This document shows, in pieces, positions 52,027 to 62,536 of a stretch of 64,000 nt of DNA. Each line of letters starts with the position of its first letter. The stretch's first letter is position 1. The translations under genes and the position numbers were made by a program. Under the pieces are notes generated by a model, which saw nothing but the letters and a program-made list of their open reading frames with translations, made no database searches and had not been told where the DNA came from. Source of the stretch: Eleginops maclovinus (taxonomy: Eukaryota > Chordata > Actinopteri > Perciformes > Eleginopidae); assembly GCF_036324505.1 (NCBI RefSeq), contig NC_086368.1, positions 11,039,421 to 11,103,420 on the forward strand, given 5' to 3'.

Positions 52027-52761
52027 CAGTGATGTCGGTAACGCCTTACTAAGTAAGGTGTTACTCTAATCCGACAACTTTTTTCAGTAACGAGTAATCT
52101 AACGCGTTACTATTTCCAAACCAGTAATCTGATTAAAGTTACTTATCCAAGTCACTGTGCGTTACTATTTTTGTCATTTTCCTTGGTAAAAAGATATACG
52201 TCTATGCGACAATTAAGTCACGTGTTCAGCATGAGGACACCTCACATGTAATACCACGCAGCAACACAAACGTAAACAGCAATGGAGGAGGAGAGAGATG
52301 CGCATTTTCTAGCTAGACATACAGTCACTATTTTGAGTTTGTGTCAGCTAAAGATGACAATATTAAGGTTCGTTGTACTCTCTGTGCTGGAGACAAAGTG
52401 CTATCTAGCTTTGAAAACACTACGTCAAATTTGGAATCGCAGCATGGCACAGTCAAACTACAGAGCAAGTCCCACCAGGTGGTGTGAAGCAGAGAGCTGC
52501 GACTAAAGCAGGAGGTCCCCCACCACCCAAACAACCGAAGCTGGACTTTGGTGCAAAATCAGTAAGTGGGGGAGAGTTGAAGAAGTTGGTCGGGCAGTAT
52601 GTTGGACTCATTTTTACGTTGAGGGGGGCGGCAGCTGCTGAAAGTAACTAATAAAGTAACTTGTAATCTAACTTACTTTACTGATTAATTGACTTTAAAA
52701 GTAACTAACTAAGTTAAAGGAGTAATCAGATTACTTTTTCAATGTAACTGTGGCAACACTG
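52027..52761 (+). mobile_element. non-autonomous hAT element nested in the LINE
   Basis: The left end is CAGTGATGTCGGTAACG. The right end, on the minus strand from 52761, is CAGTGTTGCCACAGTTAC. The flanks are 8-bp duplications with one mismatch. Subterminal regions carry repeated GTTACT / AGTAAC motifs on both sides (TAACGCGTTACTATT; AGTAACTAATAAAGTAAC), typical of an abundant fish hAT family with ZBED-like transposase. Between them remain a degraded BED zinc finger and adjoining linker; the catalytic and dimerisation regions are deleted. It interrupts the ORF2 frame of the older LINE. Confidence 0.9.
52329..52605 (+). pseudogene. remnant BED zinc finger and linker of a hAT transposase
   Basis: In the frame from 52329 the sequence reads YFEFVSAKDDNIKVRCTLCA, giving the first C-x2-C pair of a BED finger, then NTTSNLESQHGTVKL and a stop at 52485-52487. 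Intact family members usually have a longer NLxxHLxxQHG stretch, so several residues including one zinc-binding histidine appear deleted. In another frame, 52508-52605 reads PPPPKQPKLDFG then GELKKLVGQYV, the proline-rich linker that follows the finger in ZBED1-like hAT proteins. A likely start ATG at 52282 is out of frame. BED fingers bind DNA at transposon ends; this one is broken by frameshift, stop and deletion. Confidence 0.75.
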
Positions 52762-52769
52762 GCTATATG
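52762..52769 (+). repeat. 8-bp target site duplication, right copy (nested hAT)
   Basis: GCTATATG; see 52019-52026. Confidence 0.88.
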
Positions 52770-54050
52770 TGATTTCCATGTCAATTTGTCATCCATTGTC
52801 ACACCCAAGAACCTAAATTCAGTCACTCTTTCAATACAAACTCCATCAGTGACAGTGAAACTTTTTCACCCTTTTTTCTATTAGCAAAAACCATAAACTT
52901 GGTTTTGTTCAACTTTAAAGATAACTTCTATTCATCAAACCATATTTTAAGTTTGGCCATTTAATTTACAATGCTTTCTGCTAAAACCTTTAAATCGTCT
53001 CCTGAACTAAAGAAATGGTGTCATCTGCAAACAACACAAACTGTAGTATCTTTGATATCTCACATATGTCATTGATATACAAAAGAAAAAGTTTAGGCCC
53101 CAAGACTGAGCCCTGTGGAACTCCACATTCAATGTTCATACTCTCAGATGTATTACCAGCAAACTCTACGTATTGTGGTCTGTTATCTAAATAGCTACTT
53201 AACCAGTTTAGAACTATTCCTCGCACACCATTTGATGTCATTTAGAAATTAAGATGGTATGATCTATAGTATCAAATGCTTTTTTTAAAATCAATAAATA
53301 TGCCTATTGTGTATTTCTGACTTTCTATTGCTGTTGTAATTTCTTCTGTTATTTTCATTCATGCTAAAGCTGTAGATCGATTTGCCCGAAAGCCATACTG
53401 ACTCTCATTCAACAAATGATTCCTTTCAATAAATGTATCTCATTTTTGTACAAACAGTTTTTCAAGCACTTTGGAAAATTGTGAACGCAAAGACACAGGT
53501 CTGTAGTTAGTAAAGCTGTGTTTATCTCCCATTTGAAAAATTGGAATAACCTTTGCTATTTTCATTCTGTCTGGAAAAGTACCTGTATTAAAAGAAAGAT
53601 TGAAAATATAGCTTAGTGGTTTGATCATACAGTCAATAGTCTTTTTTACTATAATCATGTCAATCCCATCACTATCAGATGATGTCATATTTGGGGATTC
53701 TGCTACAATTGATGTAATTTCCATTTCACTCACTTCTCCGAGAAACATGGACTGCAACACTTTATTTCTACATTCCAGACACTCTGTATTTGCCTATCCT
53801 CATGTTTTTTTTATAGAATTTGCGAGATTAGGCCCAACATTTACTAAAAAAGAATTTAATTCATTTGCCACTTCATTCATGTTTTTTATTTCCTTATTGT
53901 AGTCGTTAATGAAATAACTGGGCAGACCTGTGGACACGGGTGTATTTCCTATGACATTGTTTAGAATTTTCCAAGTGCCTTTGATATCATTTGTATTTTC
54001 TTTTAACTTCTTATAATACTCTTTTTTGTTTGTCTCAATATACATATCAA
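52770..54050 (-). pseudogene. LINE reverse transcriptase, fragmented
   Basis: Minus-strand pieces in order: 54045-53800 (linker, with ..YFINDYNKEIKN and SFLVNVGPNLANSI), 53760-53440 (RT motifs, including FPDRMKIAKVIPIFQMGDKH and NYRPVSL), and 53241-52990 (GVRGIVLNWLSSYLDNRPQY, then GVPQGSVLGPKLFLLYINDI and the catalytic FADD box). Frames 52990-52770 continue with FANRKK.KSFTVTDGVCIE and DDKLTWKSHI. The order and motifs define a non-LTR reverse transcriptase of the CR1/L2/Rex assemblage. The catalytic FADD is intact but at least three frameshifts or stops separate the blocks. Confidence 0.88.
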
Positions 54051-54478
54051 CTTATTTTTATAAACCTTGTATTGTTTTTCAGCAGTCTTTGTTCTAAATG
54101 TAATCAAGTCTCTATAAAGTTTATTTTTCTTTTTGCAAGCCCTTTGTTATTCATGGCTTTTTATTGAAACTACATTTGTTATGTTTACATAGCGTTGTCG
54201 GACAGTGTTTGTCATACAGTGAAAGGTAGATCTTTAGAAATGTCTTATATGCAGCATTTACCTCTTCTACATAAACTCCTTTCCACTCTTCTTTTAAGAC
54301 GTCATTCCTGAACTTGTTTATTGTTTCATCAGTTCTTACCCTTACATATCTATTGCAATTATCCCACTTTGTCTTTATTTCACAATCATAGATTACAAAT
54401 ACAATTAAATGGTCACTTATGTCATTTATTAACAGTGGAGGTTATTATACTGGGCTTGGTGATCAATGGGTATAGCCC

Positions 54479-54943
54479 TCAGCTGTATAATGCATCCATG
54501 AAGTCTGAAGTTGTTTTGTTTTTAGATAGATTTAAGAGGTCAATATTAAAATCACCACAGATTATAAATGTTTTACTTTCATTTAGCCTATTCATTAATA
54601 CTTCCAAACTGTCTTTAAATGTTTCAACTTTTGACCCTGGCGTTCCGCATACACAAGTCACAACAATATTTCTCATCCTTTCCATTTCAATTTCCACTGT
54701 TATGCATTCCATTAAATCTTCAATTACTATTGCCATATGTTCAACAGGTTTACATGTCAAGTCACTGTCCACATAAAGGGCCACACCCCCTCTCCTCTTG
54801 TTGGTTCTGTTGATAGAATAAATTCTTAGATTGTACCTTCGGGCACGGCCTTCCAGATCCTCACATTTGTCTTCCAGTTTTTTTTGTAGGCGCAGACTGT
54901 GGATTAGCACTTTACTCATATCGATTTCACGGTCCTCATTCAA
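54479..54943 (-). pseudogene. chimeric open frame: L1 ORF1-like coiled coil joined to an APE endonuclease
   Basis: This 154-codon frame begins with MSKVLIHSLRLQKKLEDK and then CEDLEGRARRYNLRIYSI, which matches the end of the coiled coil and the start of the RNA-recognition region (EGRARRxNLRIYGV) of fish L1 ORF1. Without a stop it then reads NRTNKRRGGVALYVDSDL, then GTPGSKVETF and FIICGDFNIDLLNL, the middle of an APE-type endonuclease from a CR1/L2/Rex-like ORF2, including the GDFN catalytic motif. The two halves normally belong to different proteins of different LINE clades. The switch lies near 54815-54800. The N-terminal endonuclease strands are missing, so it is unlikely to be active. Confidence 0.75.
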
Positions 54944-55179
54944 TTCTTAATTCTGCTACATCCATCCTTGTTTTCAGGTCTCCGATGCCTTCTCGTAATT
55001 TGTTTATTTCATTTTTCAAGGCTCCAAAGTTCCCTGCCGTTTCCATACGGAATTCTCTGATTTCTTTTAATATTTCGTAGAGTCCCAATACACCATCCGC
55101 CCCATCAGATTGATTTTCCACAGGTGGATTGTTTGCACAGTTCTCCCTGTTTCTGTTTCTGGCTCCACCGTGTTGACAT
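54936..55179 (-). pseudogene. L1 ORF1-like N-terminal coiled coil
   Basis: From an ATG at 55179-55177 a frame reads MSTRWSQKQKQGELC and stops at a TGA near 55107. Another frame (55121-54936) reads ENQSDGADGVLGLYEILKEI and then a heptad-rich stretch (EFRMETAGNFGALKNEINKL, REGIGDLKTRMDVAELRIE). This composition, with a short basic start, Asp/Gly-rich linker and long coiled coil, is that of L1 ORF1, the trimeric RNA-binding chaperone. It continues, after another frameshift near 54940, into the chimeric frame. At least two frameshifts make it a pseudogene. Confidence 0.65.
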
Positions 55180-55320
55180 TTTTATTCTGCCAAAAACGGC
55201 TTAAAGTAACGCGATTTGAAAAGTTCCTTTGTTGCAATCTAAGTTTCAGAATTATTCCCAAACTCCGAAATTGTTTGTAGCATGTTGCGTCTCTGCACCG
55301 GCATAGACAGCCATCTTGGG

Positions 55321-58300
55321 TCAAGCAAACAGTTTTCCAAATGAAACTACTGCTTGCTTAAATACATTTTCCAGGCATACTGTATAATCAATCATCGATA
55401 TATTATGTATAGCCATACATTTATAATACATTTTATAAATATCACTTCTGAAACATGTGCTTTTTCTCTTGCTAGTTTCTTGCTCACCATGCAGTACATA
55501 ATTCATGTAGAGGCTGAGCACTTTGAAAGTGTAAGAACAGTAATCCTCAAACCATGTCATTTCATAGTGCAACAACTTTTTTTGCAAATTTTAAATGTCA
55601 AGAGCAATCCTTACTGTTGGTGAAGTTAAAGCAAAAGGGGTGACAAAAAACATACAAATCACCAAATGCAAAATTAGAAGTTTTTTAACGTTCTAAACAA
55701 AACCTTGAAATTGTTCCTGATACAAAGACGCATTAAGCTTTAAAAACATCTTAAGAATAGCAGAGGAGATTAAACATGCTTATATGAGATGACACTCCAA
55801 AGTCTTACCCTTTGAAAAAAAGACAACTTTGTGATATTTATCTAATCTCCAAGAGTAGAAGTGTGTGGGAGGAATACGTTTTCTCATGCTGACCTCTGAG
55901 AGTTTGCTGACACAACCCTCGGAGGGTGAATACCAAATGCTCTTGCTGCAGGCAAGGCTCTATAGGTCCATGTCCTCCAAAGCCCATTCCCAGCATCCTC
56001 TACCCCCTGCTTCTTTTCCCGTGCCACTCCTGTTCACTGTAACACAAGGCAGCAGGGTTGTAAGCCCCCAAGATACGGCAAACAGCAGCCTACTGAGCAC
56101 TGCGCTGCTTTAACTTAATGATGCCTGCCTGACCATTTTAGGTGGCTCAGTCAATGTGCCTGGCGGTACTCCAGAACCCTAAAGTTAAGCGTAGACATGT
56201 AACCTTGTGATGCTGATCCCTGTCCTGTGTTGTTCCTCTGTGACAGTAGCTGAGAGCTGATGAGGGGGGACATCCACAACTTCCCCCCAGGGCTCAGGCT
56301 GCAGCTTTATTTTTGCCTAAGGCACAGCGGGTCAGCTGAGAAGATATACTCGAGCAGCCAAATAAAAAAAAATCACTGGATACTGGCTTTGGCTTTACAG
56401 ACGTGGCCAGGGCTGAGCACAAGCATGCCTGTTTGAAAAGGTCAGTGGTGCAAATGCTGTGGCCGGGAGTTCTAACACGTTTCAGAGGTCCACACAAGTT
56501 GTCCTCTTACAAATCTGAAGACCTAGGTACCAAAAGGCCATGGGTGCATCACAGTTTAATAGTACTGCTTGATGCGAGTGTGTATGAATGGGCACTTCTG
56601 AGATGCATTCCCAGTATGGTCAGTTTACACTAACACTTTGAGACTGGAATTACGTCGTATATTTCAGAAACATTAGCCAAGACAAATCACCATTTTGTTG
56701 CTGCCATAATAAAGCAGAGGTACAGAAAGATATGTGACAAACTAGAAAGAAGGTGTATTACAGTAGCCCCTCAGAGACAAAGGTAAAAAAGGGTAAAAGT
56801 TCAGCTTAGTTCCGTCTGCAGGAAGGAATCACAAATCCACAGTAAATCCGGATCAAGTGGCTTCGCCGGAATTCTTTCTCAAATGTGTTCTTTTCTCAGA
56901 CGGTCAAAACTTTCTTCCAGTCTTGAACAAATCCAAGAATTAGAAGTAGTTTTTACTCATCCTGAAGGGCAAATTACCAAGCCTTCACGCTAGACCAGTG
57001 GCAACTTCAGTCTAACAGGCAGAACGTTTTTGAAACCTGACAAGTGGTAAGGCTTTGAATTACGTTGCTAGAAATGTAACTGAAGAGTAAGGATGTGTCT
57101 TGACGTTGTATGCAATATATAACACTTCAGAATTCAAAGAGTGTGTAAGAGCAAAAGAAAAAGAGTGTCTTCCTTCCATCTTCCCTTTCTCACTTCCTTC
57201 CTTCACCAAGTTCAATCTGACCCGAGACCAAGTCATGATGTGTTCTGTGGTTAAAACTGAAGATTATTATGGGAATCACATAAAAAGGATTTTTATGTGT
57301 CTCAAAGAAGCCGCTGAAAAGATGAACCAAGGCAGGAGATGAGAGGGGATAAAGAAGAAATGGTGTAAGAAGTGAAAAGGAAACAGAGAAAGAGAAGAAG
57401 ATGACCTAGGACCTTGCAACTATCTCTTTTGCATCTCAATCATGCCGCTACATGAATATCAAAGCAGCGCTCTTGATGGACAACCAAGACGAAACCAGAG
57501 AGAGGTCTCTGAGGTAACGATAAGGCAGGAGAGAAAGGAAAATAATTGCAGATGCATCTTTTTTCAAAGCTCAAAGGAGAAGGAGATGAGCTTCTGACTG
57601 CTTCACGAGATCCATGTTAATGTGACTGATTCAGCAGCTGAGCGCTCTTTTAAGCTGCCTGAGAAAGAGCACATGAAAATCAACTTTTGATCTATTGCAG
57701 CTCAGTTTATGAGAAAATGATTAAATGTGATACATCTTGCACTGATTAAAATGATCCAAAAATGATGGATCTTACCAGGTGATGTTTCATCTGCCTTTTT
57801 AATATTTTCTCTTTTTTTTCTTGGGAAAGATGACAGCACACAACAACAACAACACACAAGCACACCTGGGAGTTTCCTAATACAAAAAGACAGCATTATG
57901 CTGGCCGACAGCTCTGCTGTTTAGTGGCTTGCTATAAAGCATCTCAGTGTTGGTTGATCAGCTTGTTTCACTGCCTATGCAGCCTGGAGTATCTCACTAA
58001 AGAGCTCACCAGTGACTTCTGGACTCTAGGCTACTGCTGCCTCATTATTTTCTGTTATAGAATCAAAATTCCCATTGAACCAACAGATTCTCCTCAGGGG
58101 AGTCTCTTTAGTCCCGCTCCTCTAAAGTGAAATATCAATGAGTGAATGTTTGAATGCAAATAGAGATTACATTATTTTACACAAGTAATATCAGCATTAG
58201 ATCAGTTATGTGAGATGCCATTTTAGTTCACCTGTCTCCACTCAGTCGTCCTTGCATGACCCGTCATCCATTTAATAGTAAGACCAGGGTCATTATTCCT

Positions 58301-61300
58301 CTTTTTATTTTTAAGGAAAGGATGAATAAAAACGAGAGCAGAGGACCAGTAAATATTCTTATAAATGAGATGTGATTTTGCTCTTCCCTCCTTCATTCTT
58401 CTCAGTTAATTAGCATTAACTTCTTCTCCCTTTTCTTCCCATTCCTATCTCTCAGTCTCAGCTCCGTCTGGCCCGTGTGACACAAAAGGACACCATAAAA
58501 AGTCCAGAGTGTTCGCACCAGTGCGCCCGAAGATCATATCGGGTCGCCCCATAAAGAAAAGCACCGGCACCGGGCTGTCGCTCTCACAGCACCACAGCCC
58601 AATGCAATTATCAGTCAGCGGTGATAATAGAACTCACAGGGAGGTGTAATGGCTTTTAGATTTGCACCTCATCATCATCATCATCCCAGCCAGGGCTTCA
58701 GACAAGACAACTGCATTATGCCACAGTTTGTATGTATAGTGTGTGTCCTGGTGTGAGAATATTGTTTTGTCTTCTCTTTGGCGTTTTCGATCGAATTCTA
58801 GATTGCTTTTTTGACATACGGTTTCACTGCCATACATATAGTATACTTGCAGTTCACTGTGTCACACAGACACACAAGCAAATTATGAGTCTCCGTCTCT
58901 CTAAGCCATACGCAGAGAGCATGGTGATATTATCATCCAGTCTGAATGCATAGGCTTCAGTGTGTTCGGGTGATAAATACTGAAAAATAAGTTGTATTGT
59001 TCGCGAGACACTGGGGCGCACAAATCTGACCCTGGAGCAGAGTACATAATTAACACATACTCACAATGGGCTTATTGTTTGGCCTGTGTTCATTATTTGT
59101 TCATTTGCAACATAGTGTATTAACTGTAATGTGGAAAACATAAGAAAAGCCATTTGTTGAAATGAAGATCATAATCCGTTCATTCTTTCGCAAGATTATG
59201 ATTTATGTAGGTCCCGTCTTTCTTTTCAGTTATATATAAAATTATACAGACAAATTGCATGTATGCCACAACCAAATCATGCTTTTATACTCATTCACAA
59301 TCTGTTCAAATGTGAAACGTGTTACACAAAATAATCAAATACAAATGTTTAAATGATACAGTATAGAGCATTCATGAAAAAACACTTTAAATTACTCTAA
59401 GGATGTAGGAGTAAGCCTGCAATAAGGAAAAAAAAGAAAGAGACAGAAGGTGATGGCCAAACATATCAGAAAAATGTCACAATAAGCCAGGAAGTGCATT
59501 TACTGGAAAGATGTAGCGTGATTGCTGAGAGCTGAGAGTTACTGCTTAAAATGCTGTAAAATAAGGTGCAGTTGAAGGAGAATGAACTATAGGAAGAGTA
59601 AATTATTGAAGGAGGAAGGGGAAATGGACGGCATAGTAAAAAAAGGGAGATGAGGACTGCAAAGGAGATGTAAGAGGGAAGAATAATGTGAAAAACTAGT
59701 GGATGCAGTACTTCACGAATCAGAGTTAAAATATTGTCAATGCACAACACAGGGTTGCCAAACTACTAAATGCAGTTGTTGTTGACATTATAAAATACAA
59801 TACACATCAAAAAAAGCAAAACTGGAGTAGTGTAGGGGAAGAGTTGACAAGTCTCACATTCTGAGAAAGAAGCAGCTCTGTAGTCTTTTATGTTATGTTG
59901 AAAACTCATCACTTAATAAAAGTTTTGATACGCCTAAAACAAAGTTTGGAGGCATGTTTGAAGATGTGTTTGTGGTTGAACACAAGCTACATCAACACAG
60001 AGTTTTAAACCTGGTGTGTTGGATGGTGGTTATTCAAATAATGGGGGAAGAAATGTAATCTTTAATGCCTTATTTAAGGACTGCAGTCAGCTGATACCTA
60101 CAGGAAAGCCTGCCTCACCCTAACACTGGGCCAAAATACAGCAGCTTGGAAAGAGTACAGTTTTCATTTTTATTTAAGTGTGACTGAACATTTCCATTAT
60201 GCAGTAATACTTAAGAAGCCCTTACACCCAGAAAACCACCTGCAACCTGTGCTTTTTGTTATATTATTGATGTGAACTGACCCTGGAGTGGTTAGGGGTT
60301 ACATACAGCCATAAAAAGGAGTGTTGCTTCTTAATGGGTTTCTGAAACAACCTGTTCTTGGTCTCTCTCATTTGAGAAATGAAAAGAAAAAAAAGTCCAC
60401 CTATCGTTGGTCTGTGTAAGGGCTCGCTTGTCGAATCACACAGTGTGCCCTTCTGAGAGTTTAAATATTGGAAGCTGCAGCTACATGGTTAGTAAATATC
60501 TAAATTGAGTAAGCTCCCCGTCGTATCTCAGCTAGAGAGGCTGGATTCCAATTACAGGGACACGGGCTAAATCTGGTCTCGGTTGGCTAACCATGCGTGC
60601 CTTGAGGACTAGCTAAGAAATCCTCGAGGGATATCTGGGCTAGCGTTGCACAGTATAAAACATCAGTAAAAAAGGCATGGCAACACAATGCTGGAAAAAA
60701 CAGTGCAATATAATTCAAGCTAGCTTCAGTCGAGCTAGTATTGAGCATTTATGAGCTAATATAAGCATACATTTTGCTTATGGAGAATAAAATGTATAAT
60801 TATTGTTAAGTTTTGGGTTAAACCAATTGAAGTTATGCCACACATCTTAATATATTCTTTAAACATATTGGTTCATTCTTATTCTAAGGTGCTTTTTATT
60901 ATAATTATTATATATTTTGTTTAGTTTTTTTGTTTAATTAATTAATAAATCCCATTGATTGTTCTGTCATATGGACAGACCTTTTTTTAAATTAAGCGAT
61001 GCAGACACAGACGCACACAAACACACTCTCTAATGTGTCTGCCCGTCAGCTTGTGTACACTGACCTATTGGAAACAGATTTCCCTCAGCTAAGTGAGAGA
61101 CAATAACATGTAAAGCACACCAGGAACATTGTTATTAGGACAGATGAGTGCCCTCTTCAGCCCCAGAAACTTCATCACCTGCTCACACACAACCCGATTA
61201 ACAATAGTGAAAGACGGTTCAATGAAATGTAATACAAGCTGCTTTTTCACAGGTGCAATTTGCCACCCATATACCCGCTTATCATATGCCAGAGTTCAAT

Positions 61301-62271
61301 ACAAAGGAAACAGAAACATGTCATCTATTCATCTCCAGATCTAGTGTTCATTAGTCACCATCTAAATGCTCCTTTCCCTTCCATCAACTGTGTTGTGCTT
61401 CAACCACATGAGCTGTTTAATTGCCTATTATGGTGTCTAGGCAGAGAAAGGGGGACTCATATTTCCCCCAAGTGTATTGGGTGAAGTGGTATTGATGTAG
61501 TGTTGAGTGTGAAAGTGCTGGATCACGTTTTCAAGACCTGACGCTCAATATCTCCAGCAGACAGTGAGAAGATATTATGTCAACCATGTGTGCCATGCTG
61601 TTTAACACATGCCTTAGTCAGGACAAAGGGACCAGTGGAGCAGATATGCTTGTATGGTCTGTCTAAGCATAATAGAGGTAAAATATTCTTGATTTGTTTT
61701 GTGATGATCACTTCCAGAGCACTGACAGCAAATGTGGAAAGAAGGTTTAAATTAAAGAAAGTACAAGCAACAACTCCAGTATACTCAGTGCTGCAGTTTG
61801 AGAAGTTTATCTGGTGGACAGCCAAAGTATTAAGGCAAAAAAAAAGTGATTAAGTGTTGGATCACAAACAAGAGAACACAATCCAATAGTCCTGTATATC
61901 AGCGTCAGCCAAAGAGAACAATTCAATCACATTTCCCCTGGCTGTCTGACAGATATATTCATTTATCCCATTTAGTTCTCAGTGTCCCACCAACGCTGCT
62001 TATTAATCAGAGCATTACTAATTTTGCTTAAATTGTGCTCACAGGAAGGCCTTTCATTGCCAGAAGCTCAAGCAATAATAAGAGCAATAGAACAAAATTA
62101 ATGTATTACAGCAGCTATAAACAGTATATTTATCAAAGGTAAAGGTAATTGTATTTTATTTCAACAACTGCAAAAAAACTAATAAATAAAATTAAAATAA
62201 ATAAAATGTTTATTGTAACGAATAGGCAACATACAGTACACTGAATCATCAAAGTGTCCCTTCTAAACGTT
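55321..62271. other. gene-free stretch
   Basis: Seven kilobases with no gene, RNA or transposon I can support. Short (CAT)n at 58667-58683 and (ACA)n at 57840-57853 occur. Segments such as 58380-58640 are repeat-free and could be regulatory, but nothing in the sequence proves it. Confidence 0.5.
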
Positions 62272-62275
62272 TTAA

Positions 62276-62440
62276 AGGGGCCCTATACAGTTTTTCCTAT
62301 TTGTATTCTTCTACTGTGACATGTTTACATGCTTTACTGTTCAAAAAGGTCATTATTATACACTGGAAGGCTCTGTTGTGATTGGTAAACCACTTAGAGA
62401 TGTCCCGCCCCTTAGCCTATCGCGTATAATGTGTGAGCGC
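62276..62440 (+). mobile_element. TTAA-flanked MITE, copy E (truncated)
   Basis: It begins AGGGGCCCTATACAG after TTAA at 62272-62275, then TACTGTGACATGTTTACATGC, CTGTTGTGATTGGTAAACC and ACTTAGAGATGTCCCGCCCC, matching copies A and B, but lacks the segment containing CTCATACTGCCTGTG...CAGTCTGCTCT. It ends near GTGTGAGCGC, where a telomere-like repeat begins. Confidence 0.78.
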
Positions 62441-62536
62441 AGGGTTAGGGTTAGGTTTAAGGCTTTTTTTGCCCTTCTTTAATCAATCATTTTTCTCAAT
62501 TAGGATTGCTAATCATATTAACCTAACCCTACCTGG
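62441..62536. repeat. inverted pair of TTAGGG-like repeats
   Basis: AGGGTTAGGGTTAGGTTTA (62441-62459) is mirrored by ATTAACCTAACCCTAC (62518-62533), so about 12-14 bases can pair around a loop of some 60 bases. Confidence 0.7.

Larger units (their letters stand above)
51236..55320 (-). mobile_element. decayed APE-type LINE with an L1-like 5' end, interrupted by a hAT element
   Basis: Read on the minus strand, the element starts near 55320 with CCCAAGATGGCTG, a start reminiscent of L1 5' untranslated regions. It continues through an L1 ORF1-like coiled coil (about 55179-54810), an endonuclease fragment (54815-54479), the endonuclease-RT linker (about 54350-54050), reverse transcriptase (53900-52990) and an ORF2 C-terminal region (52018-51463), and ends with about 200 bases of 3' sequence containing GTAAATAAAGTTGTGTTTTG and a TTTTC-rich tail (51236-51260). 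Frames change repeatedly, so it is dead. A 735-bp hAT element (52027-52761) sits inside the C-terminal region. I see no clear target duplication for the LINE itself. Confidence 0.8.

Noticed and set aside
54321..54776. 151-codon plus-strand frame
   Set aside because: Antisense shadow of the LINE endonuclease region, whose minus-strand motifs (GDFNIDLL) are genuine.
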